The notes beneath the pieces were generated by a model. It did not search any database, had not been told where the DNA came from, and saw nothing but the letters and a program-made list of their open reading frames with translations. Below are positions 8,325 to 17,383 of a stretch of DNA of 64,000 nt, in pieces (positions within the stretch are counted from its first letter, which is position 1; the number at the start of each line of letters is the position of its first letter). Source of the stretch: Williamsia herbipolensis (lineage in GTDB: Bacteria > Actinomycetota > Actinomycetes > Mycobacteriales > Mycobacteriaceae); contig NZ_JXYP01000016.1 of NCBI RefSeq assembly GCF_000964005.1, positions 1 to 64,000 of the forward strand. The letters are read 5' to 3'. Made by a program: the position numbers and the translations under genes.

Positions 8325-10654
8325 CAGGCGGCGATCAGACGCACCGTGATCCCCTTCGACACCGGCGTGTTCGACTTCACGGCCACGTGATCGAGGGGGA
8401 CAAGGGGGTTCGTCTCGGGGTAGTAGGCGGCGGCGTTGCCACGCGGGGTCGAGTACGCGACCACGGTGAACCCGTCGATGCGGCGTTCCTCGACACCGCT
8501 GTCGGTCGCGAACTCCGAGACGATCGACACCGACTGCCCGTCGCGCAGACCGAGTTCGGTCAGATCGTCGCCGTTGACGAGCACCACGCGACGGTTGCCC
8601 TTGATCCCCCGGTAGCGGTCGTCGTGACCGTAGATCGTGGTGTTGTACTGGTCGTGGCTGCGCATCGTCTGCAGGATCAGTCGTCCGGCAGGGGTGGGGA
8701 GCCACTGCAGCGGGTTCACCGTCAGCACGGCTTTGCCGCTGTCGGTGGGGAACTCGCGGTCGTCACGCGGCGGGTGGGGCAGCAGGAACCCGTCGGGCTG
8801 GCGGACCCGGGTGTTGAAGTCGGTGAACCCCGGCACCACGTTCGCGACGTGGTCACGGATCACGTCGTAGTCGTCGGCCATCGCCGACCAGTCGACGGGA
8901 TGGCCGCTACCGAGCACCTTCTCGGCGAGCTGGCAGATGATGGCCACCTCGCTGCGGAGCTCCTCGCTCGCCGGTCGCAGCGATCCGCGCGACAGATGCA
9001 CCGATCCCATCGAGTCCTCGACGGTGACCTTCTGCTTGTGGCCGGCCCGCATGTCGCGGTCGGTGCGGCCCAGCGTCGGCAGGATGAGCGCGGTCGATCC
9101 GGTGGCGAGATGCGAGGCGTTGAGCTTGGTGCTCACCTGCACGGTCAGTCGACACCGCCCCAGGGCCGCGCGGGTGACCTCGGTGTCGGGTGTGGCCGAG
9201 ACGAAGTTGCCGCCCATCGACATGAACATCGACACCTTGCCGTCACGCATGGCGCGGATGGAATCGACGACGTCCCAGCCGTGGTCGCGCGGGCTGGTGA
9301 TTCCGAACTCGGCATCGACCGCGGCGAGGAAGGCCTCGTCCATCTGCTCCCAGATCCCCATGGTCCGGTCGCCCTGCACGTTCGAGTGTCCGCGCACCGG
9401 GCAGACACCGGCGCCGGGCTTGCCGATCATGCCGCGCAGCAGGAGCGTGTTGGTGACCTCCTCGATGGTGGCGACGGCGTGCGCGTGTTGGGTCAACCCC
9501 ATCGCCCAGCAGACGATGATGCGCTCCGACGACGCCCACCGGTCGGCGAACTCCTCGATCTGCCGCAGCGACAGCCCGGTCGCCGCGACGATCTCGTCCA
9601 TGTCGGTGTCGGCGAGCGTGGCGACGTAGTCGTCGACGCCCTCGCAGTAGGTGTCGAGGAACTCGGTGTCGAACACCGTTCCCGGAGCGGCCTTCTCGGC
9701 ACGGTGGAGCAGTGTCGCGAGACCGCGGAACAGCGCCATGTCGCCGCCGAGCCGGATCTGGAGGAACTCGTCGGCCATGGTGGTGCCGGAACCGACGACA
9801 CCGTTGACGCGCTGAGGGTCCTTGAACCGCATCAACCCGGCCTCGGGCAGTGGGTTGACCGCGACGATCGTCGCGCCCTTGCGCTTGGCCGCATCGAGGA
9901 TCGAGAGCATCCGGGGATGGTTGGTGCCCGGGTTCTGTCCGGCGATCACGATGAGGTCGGCGTTCTCGACGTCGAGCACCGACACCGATCCCTTGCCGAT
10001 GCCGATGGTGGTCGACAGGGCATGGCCCGACGACTCGTGGCACATGTTGGAGCAGTCGGGCAGGTTGTTGGTGCCGAGGCTGCGGGCGAGCAGCTGGTAG
10101 GTGAACGCGGCCTCGTTGCTGGTGCGACCCGACGTGTAGAACACCGACTCGTCGGGGGAGGACTGGGCGGCGAGTTCGTCGGCGATGAGGGCGTAGGCGT
10201 CGTCCCAGTCGATCGGGCGGTAGTGGGTGTCGCCTTCGCGCAACACCATCGGATGGGTCAACCGGCCCTGCTGCGAGAGCCAGTACTCGGTCCGGTCGCG
10301 CAGCGCCTCGACGCTGTGCGCAGCGAAGAACTCCGGGGTCACGGTACGACGGGTCGCCTCCTCGGCCACCGCCTTCGCGCCGTTCTCGCAGAACTCGGCG
10401 TGCTTGCGTCCGCCCGGCTTCTCCGGCCACGCGCATCCCGGGCAGTCGAACCCGTCGCGTTGGTTGAGCTCGAGCAGTGTGCGCGCGGTGCGCAGCGGAC
10501 CCATCTGGGTGAGGCCCCGCTGCATCGACACCGCCACCGCGGGCACCCCCGCGGCATAGGACTTGCGGTGTCCGACCCGTGTGGTCGTCGGCTCGTCGAC
10601 GTCGGTCTCGGTCGCCTGTACTGCGCCGGTGGGATCGGATTCGATGGAAGTCAT
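8324..10654 (-). CDS. FdhF/YdeP family molybdopterin oxidoreductase
   Basis: This 776-residue protein belongs to the molybdopterin/DMSO-reductase superfamily, YdeP branch. Visible features are the CPGCAWPE...C cysteine cluster around residues 70-90, which may hold an iron-sulfur cluster, the molybdopterin-binding segments (NMCHESSGHAL; GQNPGTNHPRM) and a C-terminal molydopterin dinucleotide-binding domain (YNTTIYGHDDRYRG). The true substrate of this branch is not settled; formate is only one possibility. No partner electron-transfer subunit is encoded nearby. The start ATG directly abuts GGAGGA, an unusually short ribosome-site spacing. It diverges from mobA, which makes the guanylylated cofactor that this class uses. 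Confidence 0.88.
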   Translation of the reverse strand: MTSIESDPTGAVQATETDVDEPTTTRVGHRKSYAAGVPAVAVSMQRGLTQMGPLRTARTLLELNQRDGFDCPGCAWPEKPGGRKHAEFCENGAKAVAEEATRRTVTPEFFAAHSVEALRDRTEYWLSQQGRLTHPMVLREGDTHYRPIDWDDAYALIADELAAQSSPDESVFYTSGRTSNEAAFTYQLLARSLGTNNLPDCSNMCHESSGHALSTTIGIGKGSVSVLDVENADLIVIAGQNPGTNHPRMLSILDAAKRKGATIVAVNPLPEAGLMRFKDPQRVNGVVGSGTTMADEFLQIRLGGDMALFRGLATLLHRAEKAAPGTVFDTEFLDTYCEGVDDYVATLADTDMDEIVAATGLSLRQIEEFADRWASSERIIVCWAMGLTQHAHAVATIEEVTNTLLLRGMIGKPGAGVCPVRGHSNVQGDRTMGIWEQMDEAFLAAVDAEFGITSPRDHGWDVVDSIRAMRDGKVSMFMSMGGNFVSATPDTEVTRAALGRCRLTVQVSTKLNASHLATGSTALILPTLGRTDRDMRAGHKQKVTVEDSMGSVHLSRGSLRPASEELRSEVAIICQLAEKVLGSGHPVDWSAMADDYDVIRDHVANVVPGFTDFNTRVRQPDGFLLPHPPRDDREFPTDSGKAVLTVNPLQWLPTPAGRLILQTMRSHDQYNTTIYGHDDRYRGIKGNRRVVLVNGDDLTELGLRDGQSVSIVSEFATDSGVEERRIDGFTVVAYSTPRGNAAAYYPETNPLVPLDHVAVKSNTPVSKGITVRLIAA

Positions 10655-10703
10655 TCCTCCATAGTGGCCCCGAGTACGGGGTGCGTCACGCGATACTGGG
10701 CCG

Positions 10704-11339
10704 ATGATCGATGTGGCGGGTGTGGTGTTGGCCGGTGGAGCGTCGCGACGGATGGGCTCGGACAAGGCCGGTCTCGACTGGGAGGGCCAGCCGATGCTCG
10801 CCCGGATCGTCGCCGAGGTGGGCACCCGGTGCTCGCCGGTGTCGGTCGTCGCCGCGGCGTCGTCGCCCGCGTACAAGACGCTCAAGGGCTCCGGCGGTCC
10901 CGAGGCGCACTGGGTCACCGACGAGCAGGCCGGCGCCGGACCTCTCGGTGCCCTGGCCGCCGGACTGGCCGACGCCGCCGCCGCGGGATGTGAGATCGCC
11001 TTCGTGTGCGCCACGGACATGCCTCTCATCGAGGTGGCGATCGTCGACGAGCTGCTCCTGGGCCTGCGCGAGGGCGACGACGCGGCGATCGCCGTCGACT
11101 CCCAGCGGGTCCATCCCTTCGCCGGCGTGTATCGGACGGCATGCGCCGGACGCATCCGCGACCTGGCCGCGACCGGTGAACGACGCATGCTCGCCGCGCT
11201 CGACGCCATCGCCGCCAACCGCGTCGCGGTCAGCGATGTCGCCTGGCTCACCAACGTCAACGCGCCCGAGGACCTGCACCGGCTGCGCCACGCGGGGAGC
11301 GGGATCACCGCCGACACGGCAGGCGTGAGCATCCCGTAG
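10704..11339 (+). CDS. mobA: Molybdenum cofactor guanylyltransferase
   Basis: MobA attaches GMP to molybdopterin to form the MGD cofactor used by DMSO-reductase-type enzymes. The N-terminal nucleotide-binding signature LAGGASRRMGSDKA is near residues 9-22, followed by the EQAGAGPLGALAAGL and CATDMPL segments (metal-binding Asp). The 211-residue length is normal. The start lacks a clear ribosome site, but GATACT lies 6 nt upstream (10692-10697), so the mRNA may be leaderless. The gene diverges by 49 bp from the molybdopterin oxidoreductase and could be co-regulated with it. Confidence 0.9.
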   Translation: MIDVAGVVLAGGASRRMGSDKAGLDWEGQPMLARIVAEVGTRCSPVSVVAAASSPAYKTLKGSGGPEAHWVTDEQAGAGPLGALAAGLADAAAAGCEIAFVCATDMPLIEVAIVDELLLGLREGDDAAIAVDSQRVHPFAGVYRTACAGRIRDLAATGERRMLAALDAIAANRVAVSDVAWLTNVNAPEDLHRLRHAGSGITADTAGVSIP

Positions 11340-11363
11340 GTGGGGCGTCACTAGAATCGAGGG

Positions 11364-14036
11364 GTGACCGAACTCCCAGACGCGCCCACCCCTGCCGAGA
11401 GGCTGCCCAAGTCCTGGGAACCCGCCGCCCACGAGTCGTCGATCTATCAGCGATGGATCGACGACGGCCTCTTCACGGCCGACCCGGCGAGCGGCAAGCC
11501 GACCTTCTCGATCGTCATCCCCCCGCCGAACGTCAACGGGTCCCTGCACATGGGCCACGCCTTCGAACACGTCCTGATGGACGCTCTCACCCGACGCCGT
11601 CGGATGCAGGGTTTCGAGGTGCTGTGGCTGCCCGGCATGGACCACGCCGCGATCGCCATGCAGGCCATGGTCGAGAAGCGGTTGGCCGCCGAGGGCACCA
11701 CCCGTTCCGACCTCGGGCGGGAGGCGTTCATCGACCGCGTGTGGCTGGCCAAGGACGAGATCAGCGGGGACATCGGCGCGCAGATGCGCCGTCTCGGCGA
11801 CGGCGTCGACTGGTCGCGTGAGCGTTTCACGATGGACGAGGGCCTCTCGCGCGCCGTGCACACCGTGTTCAAGCGGATGTTCGACGACGGACTCATCTAT
11901 CGCGCCGAGCGACTGGTCAACTGGTCGCCGGTGCTGCAGACCGCCATCAGCGACATCGAGGTGTCCTACGACGACGTCGAGGGCGAGCTCGTGAGCTTCC
12001 GCTACGGCTCGATGGACGACACGCAACCCCACCTGGTGGTGGCCACGACGCGACTGGAGACCATGCTCGGCGACACCGCGATCGCGGAGCACCCCGACGA
12101 CGAGCGCTACGCACACCTCGTCGGCACCGAGCTGCCGCACCCGTTCCTCGATCGCTCGATCCCGGTGGTCGCCGACGACTACGTCGACCCCGAGTTCGGC
12201 ACCGGCGCGGTGAAGATCACCCCCGCCCACGACCCCAACGACTTCGCGCTCGGGCAACGCCACGGGTTGCCCATGCCGACGATCATGGACACCTCCGGTC
12301 ACATCGCCGACACCGGAACACGATTCGACGGTCTCGACCGGTTCGACGCGCGCGTCGCCGTGCGTGAGGCGCTGGCCGCCGAGGGCAGGATCGTCAAGGA
12401 GGTCCGCCCCTACCTGCACAGCGTCGGGCACTCCGAGCGCAGCGGCGAACCGATCGAGCCGCGGCTGAGCATGCAGTGGTGGGTGCGGGTGGAGACCCTG
12501 GCGAAGGCCGCCGGCGACGCCGTGCGCAGCGGCGCCACACAGATCCATCCGGCGTCGATGGAGCCGCGCTGGTTCGGGTGGGTCGACGACATGCACGACT
12601 GGTGCATCTCGCGGCAACTGTGGTGGGGCCACCGCATCCCGATCTTCTACGGGCCCGACGGTGAGGTCGTGTGCACCGCGCCCGGCGAGGAGCCGCCGGC
12701 GGGATACGTCCAGGACCCCGACGTGCTCGACACGTGGTTCTCCTCGGGTCTCTGGCCGTTCTCGACGCTGGGTTGGCCGGACGACACCGCCGACCTGCGC
12801 GCGTTCTACCCCACCAGCGTGCTGGTCACCGGCTACGACATCCTGTTCTTCTGGGTCGCCCGGATGATGATGTTCGGCACCTACGTCGGTGCGACCCTCG
12901 ATCAGGACGCGCCGGTCCCGTTCCGACATCTGTTCCTGCACGGGCTCGTTCGCGACGAACACGGCAAGAAGATGTCGAAGTCGAAGGGCAACGGCATCGA
13001 CCCGCTCGACTGGGTCGACCGTTTCGGGGCCGACGCGATGCGATTCACCCTGGCCCGCGGAGCCACGCCCGGCGGTGACCTGTCGGTGGGCGAGCGGCAC
13101 GCCGAGGCGTCGCGCAACTTCACCACGAAGCTGTTCAACGCGACCCGTTTCGCCCTGATGAACGGCGCCACCCTGGGCACCCTGCCCGACCGCGCGACGC
13201 TCACCGACGCCGACCGCTGGATCCTCGACCGCCTCGACGAGGTGCTCGCCGACGCGGATTCGGGCTTCGAGTCCTACGAGTTCGCCCGCGCGTGTGAATC
13301 GCTGTATCACTTTGCGCGCGACGAGTTCTGCGACTGGTACGTCGAGCTGTCGAAGGTGCAGGTGTACGCCGACGCCGACGGTCACGTCGACGACGATCGT
13401 GTGCGGACGACCGGCCTCGTGCTCGGCACCGTGCTCGACTCGATCCTGAAGATGCTGCACCCGGTGATGCCGTTCGTCACCGAGACCCTGTGGACGACCC
13501 TCACCGGTGAACCGACGGTGGTCACCGCGCCGTGGCCCACCGCCGGCGGGGCCACCCGGGACGCCGACGCGGCGACCCGCGTCGCCGACCTGCAGCACCT
13601 GATCACCGAGATCCGTCGCTTCCGCGGCGATCAGGGCATCCCCGACAACAAGCGGGTCCCTACCCGTCTCGACGGCATCGACGCGGCGGGTATCGGGCAC
13701 CTGCGGCCCTACGCCGACTCCCTGGCCAGGCTCACCGTGCCGGGCCCGGAGTTCACCGCCACCGCGACCCTCGAGGTGCGGTTGTCGACCATGACCGTGA
13801 CCGTCGATCTCGACACCTCCGAGGCGATCGACGTCGAGGCCGAGAAGCGCCGACTGGCAAAAGATCTCGCGGCCGCCGAGAAGGAGCTGACGCAGACCGC
13901 GGCGAAGCTGTCGAACGAGCAGTTCCTCGCCAAGGCGCCCGATCCGGTGGTGGAGAAGATCCGGCTGCGTCAGCGGATCGCCACCGAAGAGGTCGAGCGG
14001 ATCGGCGCCAAGCTCGCGTCGCTCGGTGGCGCGTGA
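11364..14036 (+). CDS. valS: Valyl-tRNA synthetase
   Basis: This class I synthetase of 890 residues charges tRNA-Val. HMGH (HIGH motif) is at 62-65, KKMSKS at 535-540, the CP1 editing domain spans about 170-390, and the C-terminus after about 820 is a coiled coil typical of ValRS ([15 protein letters not shown]). The GTG start is 6 nt after the -10-like TAGAAT (11352-11357) and has no good ribosome site, which fits a leaderless transcript. Its stop overlaps folC (GTGA), as in the conserved valS-folC pair of actinobacteria. Confidence 0.96.
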   Translation: MTELPDAPTPAERLPKSWEPAAHESSIYQRWIDDGLFTADPASGKPTFSIVIPPPNVNGSLHMGHAFEHVLMDALTRRRRMQGFEVLWLPGMDHAAIAMQAMVEKRLAAEGTTRSDLGREAFIDRVWLAKDEISGDIGAQMRRLGDGVDWSRERFTMDEGLSRAVHTVFKRMFDDGLIYRAERLVNWSPVLQTAISDIEVSYDDVEGELVSFRYGSMDDTQPHLVVATTRLETMLGDTAIAEHPDDERYAHLVGTELPHPFLDRSIPVVADDYVDPEFGTGAVKITPAHDPNDFALGQRHGLPMPTIMDTSGHIADTGTRFDGLDRFDARVAVREALAAEGRIVKEVRPYLHSVGHSERSGEPIEPRLSMQWWVRVETLAKAAGDAVRSGATQIHPASMEPRWFGWVDDMHDWCISRQLWWGHRIPIFYGPDGEVVCTAPGEEPPAGYVQDPDVLDTWFSSGLWPFSTLGWPDDTADLRAFYPTSVLVTGYDILFFWVARMMMFGTYVGATLDQDAPVPFRHLFLHGLVRDEHGKKMSKSKGNGIDPLDWVDRFGADAMRFTLARGATPGGDLSVGERHAEASRNFTTKLFNATRFALMNGATLGTLPDRATLTDADRWILDRLDEVLADADSGFESYEFARACESLYHFARDEFCDWYVELSKVQVYADADGHVDDDRVRTTGLVLGTVLDSILKMLHPVMPFVTETLWTTLTGEPTVVTAPWPTAGGATRDADAATRVADLQHLITEIRRFRGDQGIPDNKRVPTRLDGIDAAGIGHLRPYADSLARLTVPGPEFTATATLEVRLSTMTVTVDLDTSEAIDVEAEKRRLAKDLAAAEKELTQTAAKLSNEQFLAKAPDPVVEKIRLRQRIATEEVERIGAKLASLGGA

Positions 14037-15481
14037 GCACGACCGACGCCGGCGGGTCGAGCCCGACGGGGTCCGCCGACGAGACCCCGACGCCGGAGGA
14101 CCTCGCCGAGTTCGCCGACGTCGAGACCGAACTCGACGGGCGGTGGCCGGAGACGAAGATCGAGCCGTCGCTCACCCGGATGACCGCGCTGATGGACCTC
14201 TTGGGGTCACCGCAGCGCGGATACGCCTCGATCCACATCGCCGGGACCAACGGCAAGACGTCGGTGACCCGCATGATCGACGCCCTGCTGACCGCCCTGC
14301 ACCGTCGCACCGGCCGTATCACCAGTCCGCACCTGCAGCTCGCGACCGAGCGCATCTCGGTGGACGGACAACCGATCTCGCCGCGCCGGTACATCGACGC
14401 GTATCGCGAACTCGAACCGTTCATCACCATGGTCGACGACTCGTCGGAGGCACAGGGCGGCCCGCGGATGAGCAAGTTCGAGGTGCTCACGGCGATGGCG
14501 TACGCCGTGTTCGCCGAGGCGCCCGTCGACGTCGCGGTCGTCGAGACCGGCATGGGCGGGACCTGGGACGCCACCAACGTCATCGAGCCGTCGGTCGCGG
14601 TCATCACGCCCATCGCCATGGATCACGCCGACTACCTCGGTGACACGATCGCGGCGATCGCGGGGGAGAAGGCGGGGATCATCAAGGCCGCCGCCGACGA
14701 CCTCGTGCCCGTCGACCCGGTCACCGTGATCGCCGTGCAGGATCCCGAGGCCGAGAAGGTGCTGCTGGCCCGGACGGTGGAGACCGAGACCCTCGTCGCG
14801 CGTGAGGGATCGGAGTTCCGTGTGCTCGAACGCCGCACCGCCGTCGGTGGGCAACTGCTCGAACTGCAGGGCCTCGGCGGGGTGTACTCGGAGATCTTCC
14901 TGCCCGTCCACGGTGGGCACCAGGCCTCGAACGCGGCGATCGCGCTGGCGGCCGTCGAGGCGTTCTTCGGCGCCGGGGCCGACCGTCAACTCGACATCGA
15001 CGCCGTGCGAGCCGGTTTCGCCGCGGTGACGACGCCGGGGCGGCTCGAGCGGGTGCGGTCGGCGCCGTCGGTGTTCCTCGACGCCGCCCACAACCCGCAC
15101 GGCGCTGCGGCCCTGGCCCGCAGTCTCACCGAGGAGTTCGACTTCCGTCGGCTCGTCGCCGTCGTCGGCGTGATGGCCGACAAGGACGCCGTCGGCCTCC
15201 TCACCGCCCTCGAACCGGTGGTCGACTCGATCATCACCACCCACAGCGGGTCGCCGCGATCGATGGAGGCCGAGGTGCTCGCCGATCTCGCGCTGCCGAT
15301 CTTCGGCGAGGATCGCGTGGCGGTCCACCCGTTCCTGCCCGATGCGGTGGAGGCGGCGATCGCCGCGGCCGAGGACGTCGGCGAGGACCTCGACCACCTG
15401 TCCGGCGCGGGCGTGGTGATCACCGGTTCGGTGGTGACCGCGGGTGCGGCCCGCACCCTCTTCGGAAAGGATCCCGCGTGA
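14033..15481 (+). CDS. folC: Bifunctional folylpolyglutamate synthase / dihydrofolate synthase
   Basis: FolC makes dihydrofolate and adds glutamates to reduced folates. The 482-residue product has the P-loop [11 protein letters not shown] near residue 69, the Mur-ligase-like [12 protein letters not shown] and HADYLGDT segments, and the C-terminal DAAHNPHG motif. The GTG start overlaps the valS stop by 4 bp. An N-terminal extension rich in Thr/Pro/Asp precedes the catalytic core. Its own stop overlaps the start of the downstream membrane protein gene, so valS, folC and that gene form one operon. Confidence 0.94.
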   Translation: MSTTDAGGSSPTGSADETPTPEDLAEFADVETELDGRWPETKIEPSLTRMTALMDLLGSPQRGYASIHIAGTNGKTSVTRMIDALLTALHRRTGRITSPHLQLATERISVDGQPISPRRYIDAYRELEPFITMVDDSSEAQGGPRMSKFEVLTAMAYAVFAEAPVDVAVVETGMGGTWDATNVIEPSVAVITPIAMDHADYLGDTIAAIAGEKAGIIKAAADDLVPVDPVTVIAVQDPEAEKVLLARTVETETLVAREGSEFRVLERRTAVGGQLLELQGLGGVYSEIFLPVHGGHQASNAAIALAAVEAFFGAGADRQLDIDAVRAGFAAVTTPGRLERVRSAPSVFLDAAHNPHGAAALARSLTEEFDFRRLVAVVGVMADKDAVGLLTALEPVVDSIITTHSGSPRSMEAEVLADLALPIFGEDRVAVHPFLPDAVEAAIAAAEDVGEDLDHLSGAGVVITGSVVTAGAARTLFGKDPA

Positions 15482-15903
15482 GCGAGACCCGCTTCACCCC
15501 GCCGGTCAACGATCCGTGGCGCGGACTGCGCGGAGTGATGGCGGGGACCCTCGTGCTGGAGGGGATCGTGGTCGTCCTCGCGCTGCCGATCGTGGCGAAG
15601 GTCGGCGGGGGACTGACCGTCGCCTCGACCACCTACCTCGTGGTGCTGACCGTCGCCATGTTCCTCGGCGCCGGCCTGCAGGGACGGTCGTGGGCGCTCA
15701 CCTTCGATCTCGCGCTGCAGGTGCTGCTGATCGCCGGCGTGGTGTTCCACTGGTCGATCTGCGCCGTCGGCATCGTCTTCGGGTTGGTGTGGGTCTACAT
15801 CGCCTACATCAAGCGCGACGTCGAGAAACGCGTGGCGAGGGGACAGTTGCCCGGTCAGGAGCCCATCGTCGACGACGGTCCCGGCGGCGTGTCCGATTCG
15901 TGA
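15478..15903 (+). CDS. DUF4233 family small membrane protein
   Basis: This 141-residue protein has four predicted transmembrane helices (starting near residues 18, 44, 66 and 85) and a short hydrophilic, acidic C-terminus. A gene of this type follows folC in many actinobacteria, so DUF4233 is the likely family. Its function is unknown. The GTG start overlaps the folC stop (GTGA), giving translational coupling. The start and size agree with the family as known to me. Confidence 0.85.
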   Translation: MSETRFTPPVNDPWRGLRGVMAGTLVLEGIVVVLALPIVAKVGGGLTVASTTYLVVLTVAMFLGAGLQGRSWALTFDLALQVLLIAGVVFHWSICAVGIVFGLVWVYIAYIKRDVEKRVARGQLPGQEPIVDDGPGGVSDS

Positions 15904-16047
15904 CCTGTTGATCGGCGTCGTCGCCGAGACGTGGCTCGGGACGACTGACACCATGCCCGTGTGAGGTGGCGCCGAACCAGGCCGACACCGACAGATCCCC
16001 CTTTCACCGATCTCACCGACAGTCCCCGACGAAAGGCCCGCCACGTC

Positions 16048-16482
16048 ATGCCCCGTCCCCGCATCCTGTTCCCGGCCGTCACCGCCGGTGTGTTCGCCGG
16101 CCTGTGTCTGACGGTGGTCGCACCCGCCGGCGCCGACGTGCCCCCGGCCGGTACGTCCCAGGCGCCGGGCGCGTCGACGCAGGTGGTCGTGCCGCCCGGC
16201 CCGCCGGTCCCGGTCTCGCCGTCGGAGTTCGGATACGTCGCCACCCATGCCCTGACCGTCCGTGCCGCCTCGATCGACCTCGCCGGTTTCGTGGCCTCGA
16301 TCCCCGTGCCCGAGCAGTACCGTGCGGCGAACCTCGCGCTCGCCGACCGCTTCCAGGCGACCGTCGCCGAGGCCCTCACCTCCCGGGGCGGCTGTGTGCA
16401 GGTCGTCGTGAACCCCCGGGCGACCGACGGCAATCTCTTCAACTACGGCTTCTTCCCGGTGGCGGGCGAGTTCTGCGACTGA
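16048..16482 (+). CDS. Small secreted protein of unknown function
   Basis: The 144-residue product begins with a signal peptide: basic PRPR, a hydrophobic core ([17 protein letters not shown]) and a possible cleavage site after APAGA. The mature part of about 110 residues starts with a Pro/Gly-rich linker and ends with a compact segment containing two Cys residues (GGCVQVVV and the C-terminal EFCD), probably one disulfide. The ATG at 16048 follows GAAAGG at 16031; a longer upstream reading is possible but would bury the signal peptide. I recognise no family. It lies between folC and ndk. Confidence 0.72.
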   Translation: MPRPRILFPAVTAGVFAGLCLTVVAPAGADVPPAGTSQAPGASTQVVVPPGPPVPVSPSEFGYVATHALTVRAASIDLAGFVASIPVPEQYRAANLALADRFQATVAEALTSRGGCVQVVVNPRATDGNLFNYGFFPVAGEFCD

Positions 16483-16504
16483 GCACCTCGCTACGCTGTC
16501 GAGC

Positions 16505-16918
16505 GTGACTGAACGGACACTGGTCCTGATCAAGCCCGACGGCGTAGCCCGGGCAGTGGTCGGCGAGATCATCAGCAGAATCGAACGCAAGGGCCTGTCG
16601 CTGGTCGCCTTGCAGCTCACCACCGTCAGCGACGAGGTGGCGCGGGGCCACTACGCAGAACATGCGGAGAAGCCCTTCTTCCCGTCGCTGCTCGAGTTCA
16701 TCACCTCGGGGCCCCTCGTGGCCGCGGTGGTGGAGGGTCCTCGTGCCATCGCGGCCTTCCGGCAGCTCGCCGGTGGCACCGATCCGGTGGAGAAGGCCGT
16801 TCCCGGCACGATCCGTGGCGACTTCGCCCTCGAGACCCAGAACAACCTGGTGCACGGATCGGATTCGCCCGAGTCCGCCGAACGCGAGATCGCCCTCTGG
16901 TTCCCCGGCCTGTCCTGA
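16505..16918 (+). CDS. ndk: Nucleoside diphosphate kinase
   Basis: Ndk moves the terminal phosphate between NTPs and NDPs through a phospho-histidine. The 137-residue protein has the KPDGV segment at 10-14 and the active-site His117 in NLVHGSDS. Length and sequence are typical. The GTG start has the -10-like TACGCT 7 nt upstream (16492-16497) and no ribosome site, pointing to a leaderless mRNA. A long GC-rich inverted repeat follows the gene. rne comes next, as in mycobacteria. Confidence 0.95.
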   Translation: MTERTLVLIKPDGVARAVVGEIISRIERKGLSLVALQLTTVSDEVARGHYAEHAEKPFFPSLLEFITSGPLVAAVVEGPRAIAAFRQLAGGTDPVEKAVPGTIRGDFALETQNNLVHGSDSPESAEREIALWFPGLS

Positions 16919-17383
16919 TCTGACCGACCGTCCCCTCGGCCCGCCGCCCTGCGAGCACCGCCACGCAGACCCGGCGGGCCGACTCATGTCCCGGGTCGGT
17001 GCGGCGCCTCTCGAACGGTGTGTCCGCTGGTCGCGATGGCTCGGTTGCGCGATCCGCTGCGGGGCCGCGGCGTGCTGGTGTGGGATACTCGTGGAGTTGT
17101 CCTCGACACAGTTCGGTGACGACACGATGACCAGCCGATTCCTCGGTCCCCGCTACAGGCGTTGATCACAACAACGCGACGGCGTCGATCACAACGACGC
17201 ATCGCGGTGTGGACCGTACGGACACCGGGATGGCCATCACCGCCAAGGCGTGGCAGCGACACGGCACAACCGACGTCCTGCGACGCGAGACCATAGAGAA
17301 TTCGGACCGTCCGCGGTCCGATACACAGAGCACACCCTCGCGAGGCCGCGTCACGACGATGCGCCCGGGGGTTAGGAGAGCAC
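16919..17383. other. Long intergenic leader between ndk and rne
   Basis: This 465-base stretch has no convincing coding sequence. It holds the ndk terminator hairpin (16936-16982), an imperfect 13-bp direct repeat GATCACAACRACG at 17164 and 17187 (23 bp apart), and a hairpin of TCGGACC (17302-17308) with GGTCCGA (17315-17321). TAGGAGAG lies just before the rne start. RNase E genes often carry long 5' leaders used for feedback control of their own mRNA, so this region may be part of the rne transcript. That is inference; no clear -10/-35 pair was found. Confidence 0.5.
16936..16982 (+). terminator. Stem-loop after ndk
   Basis: An 11-bp perfect inverted repeat (TCGGCCCGCCG with CGGCGGGCCGA) with a 25-nt loop begins 17 bp after the ndk stop codon. 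It lacks a T tract. It is likely to end ndk transcription. Confidence 0.55.
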
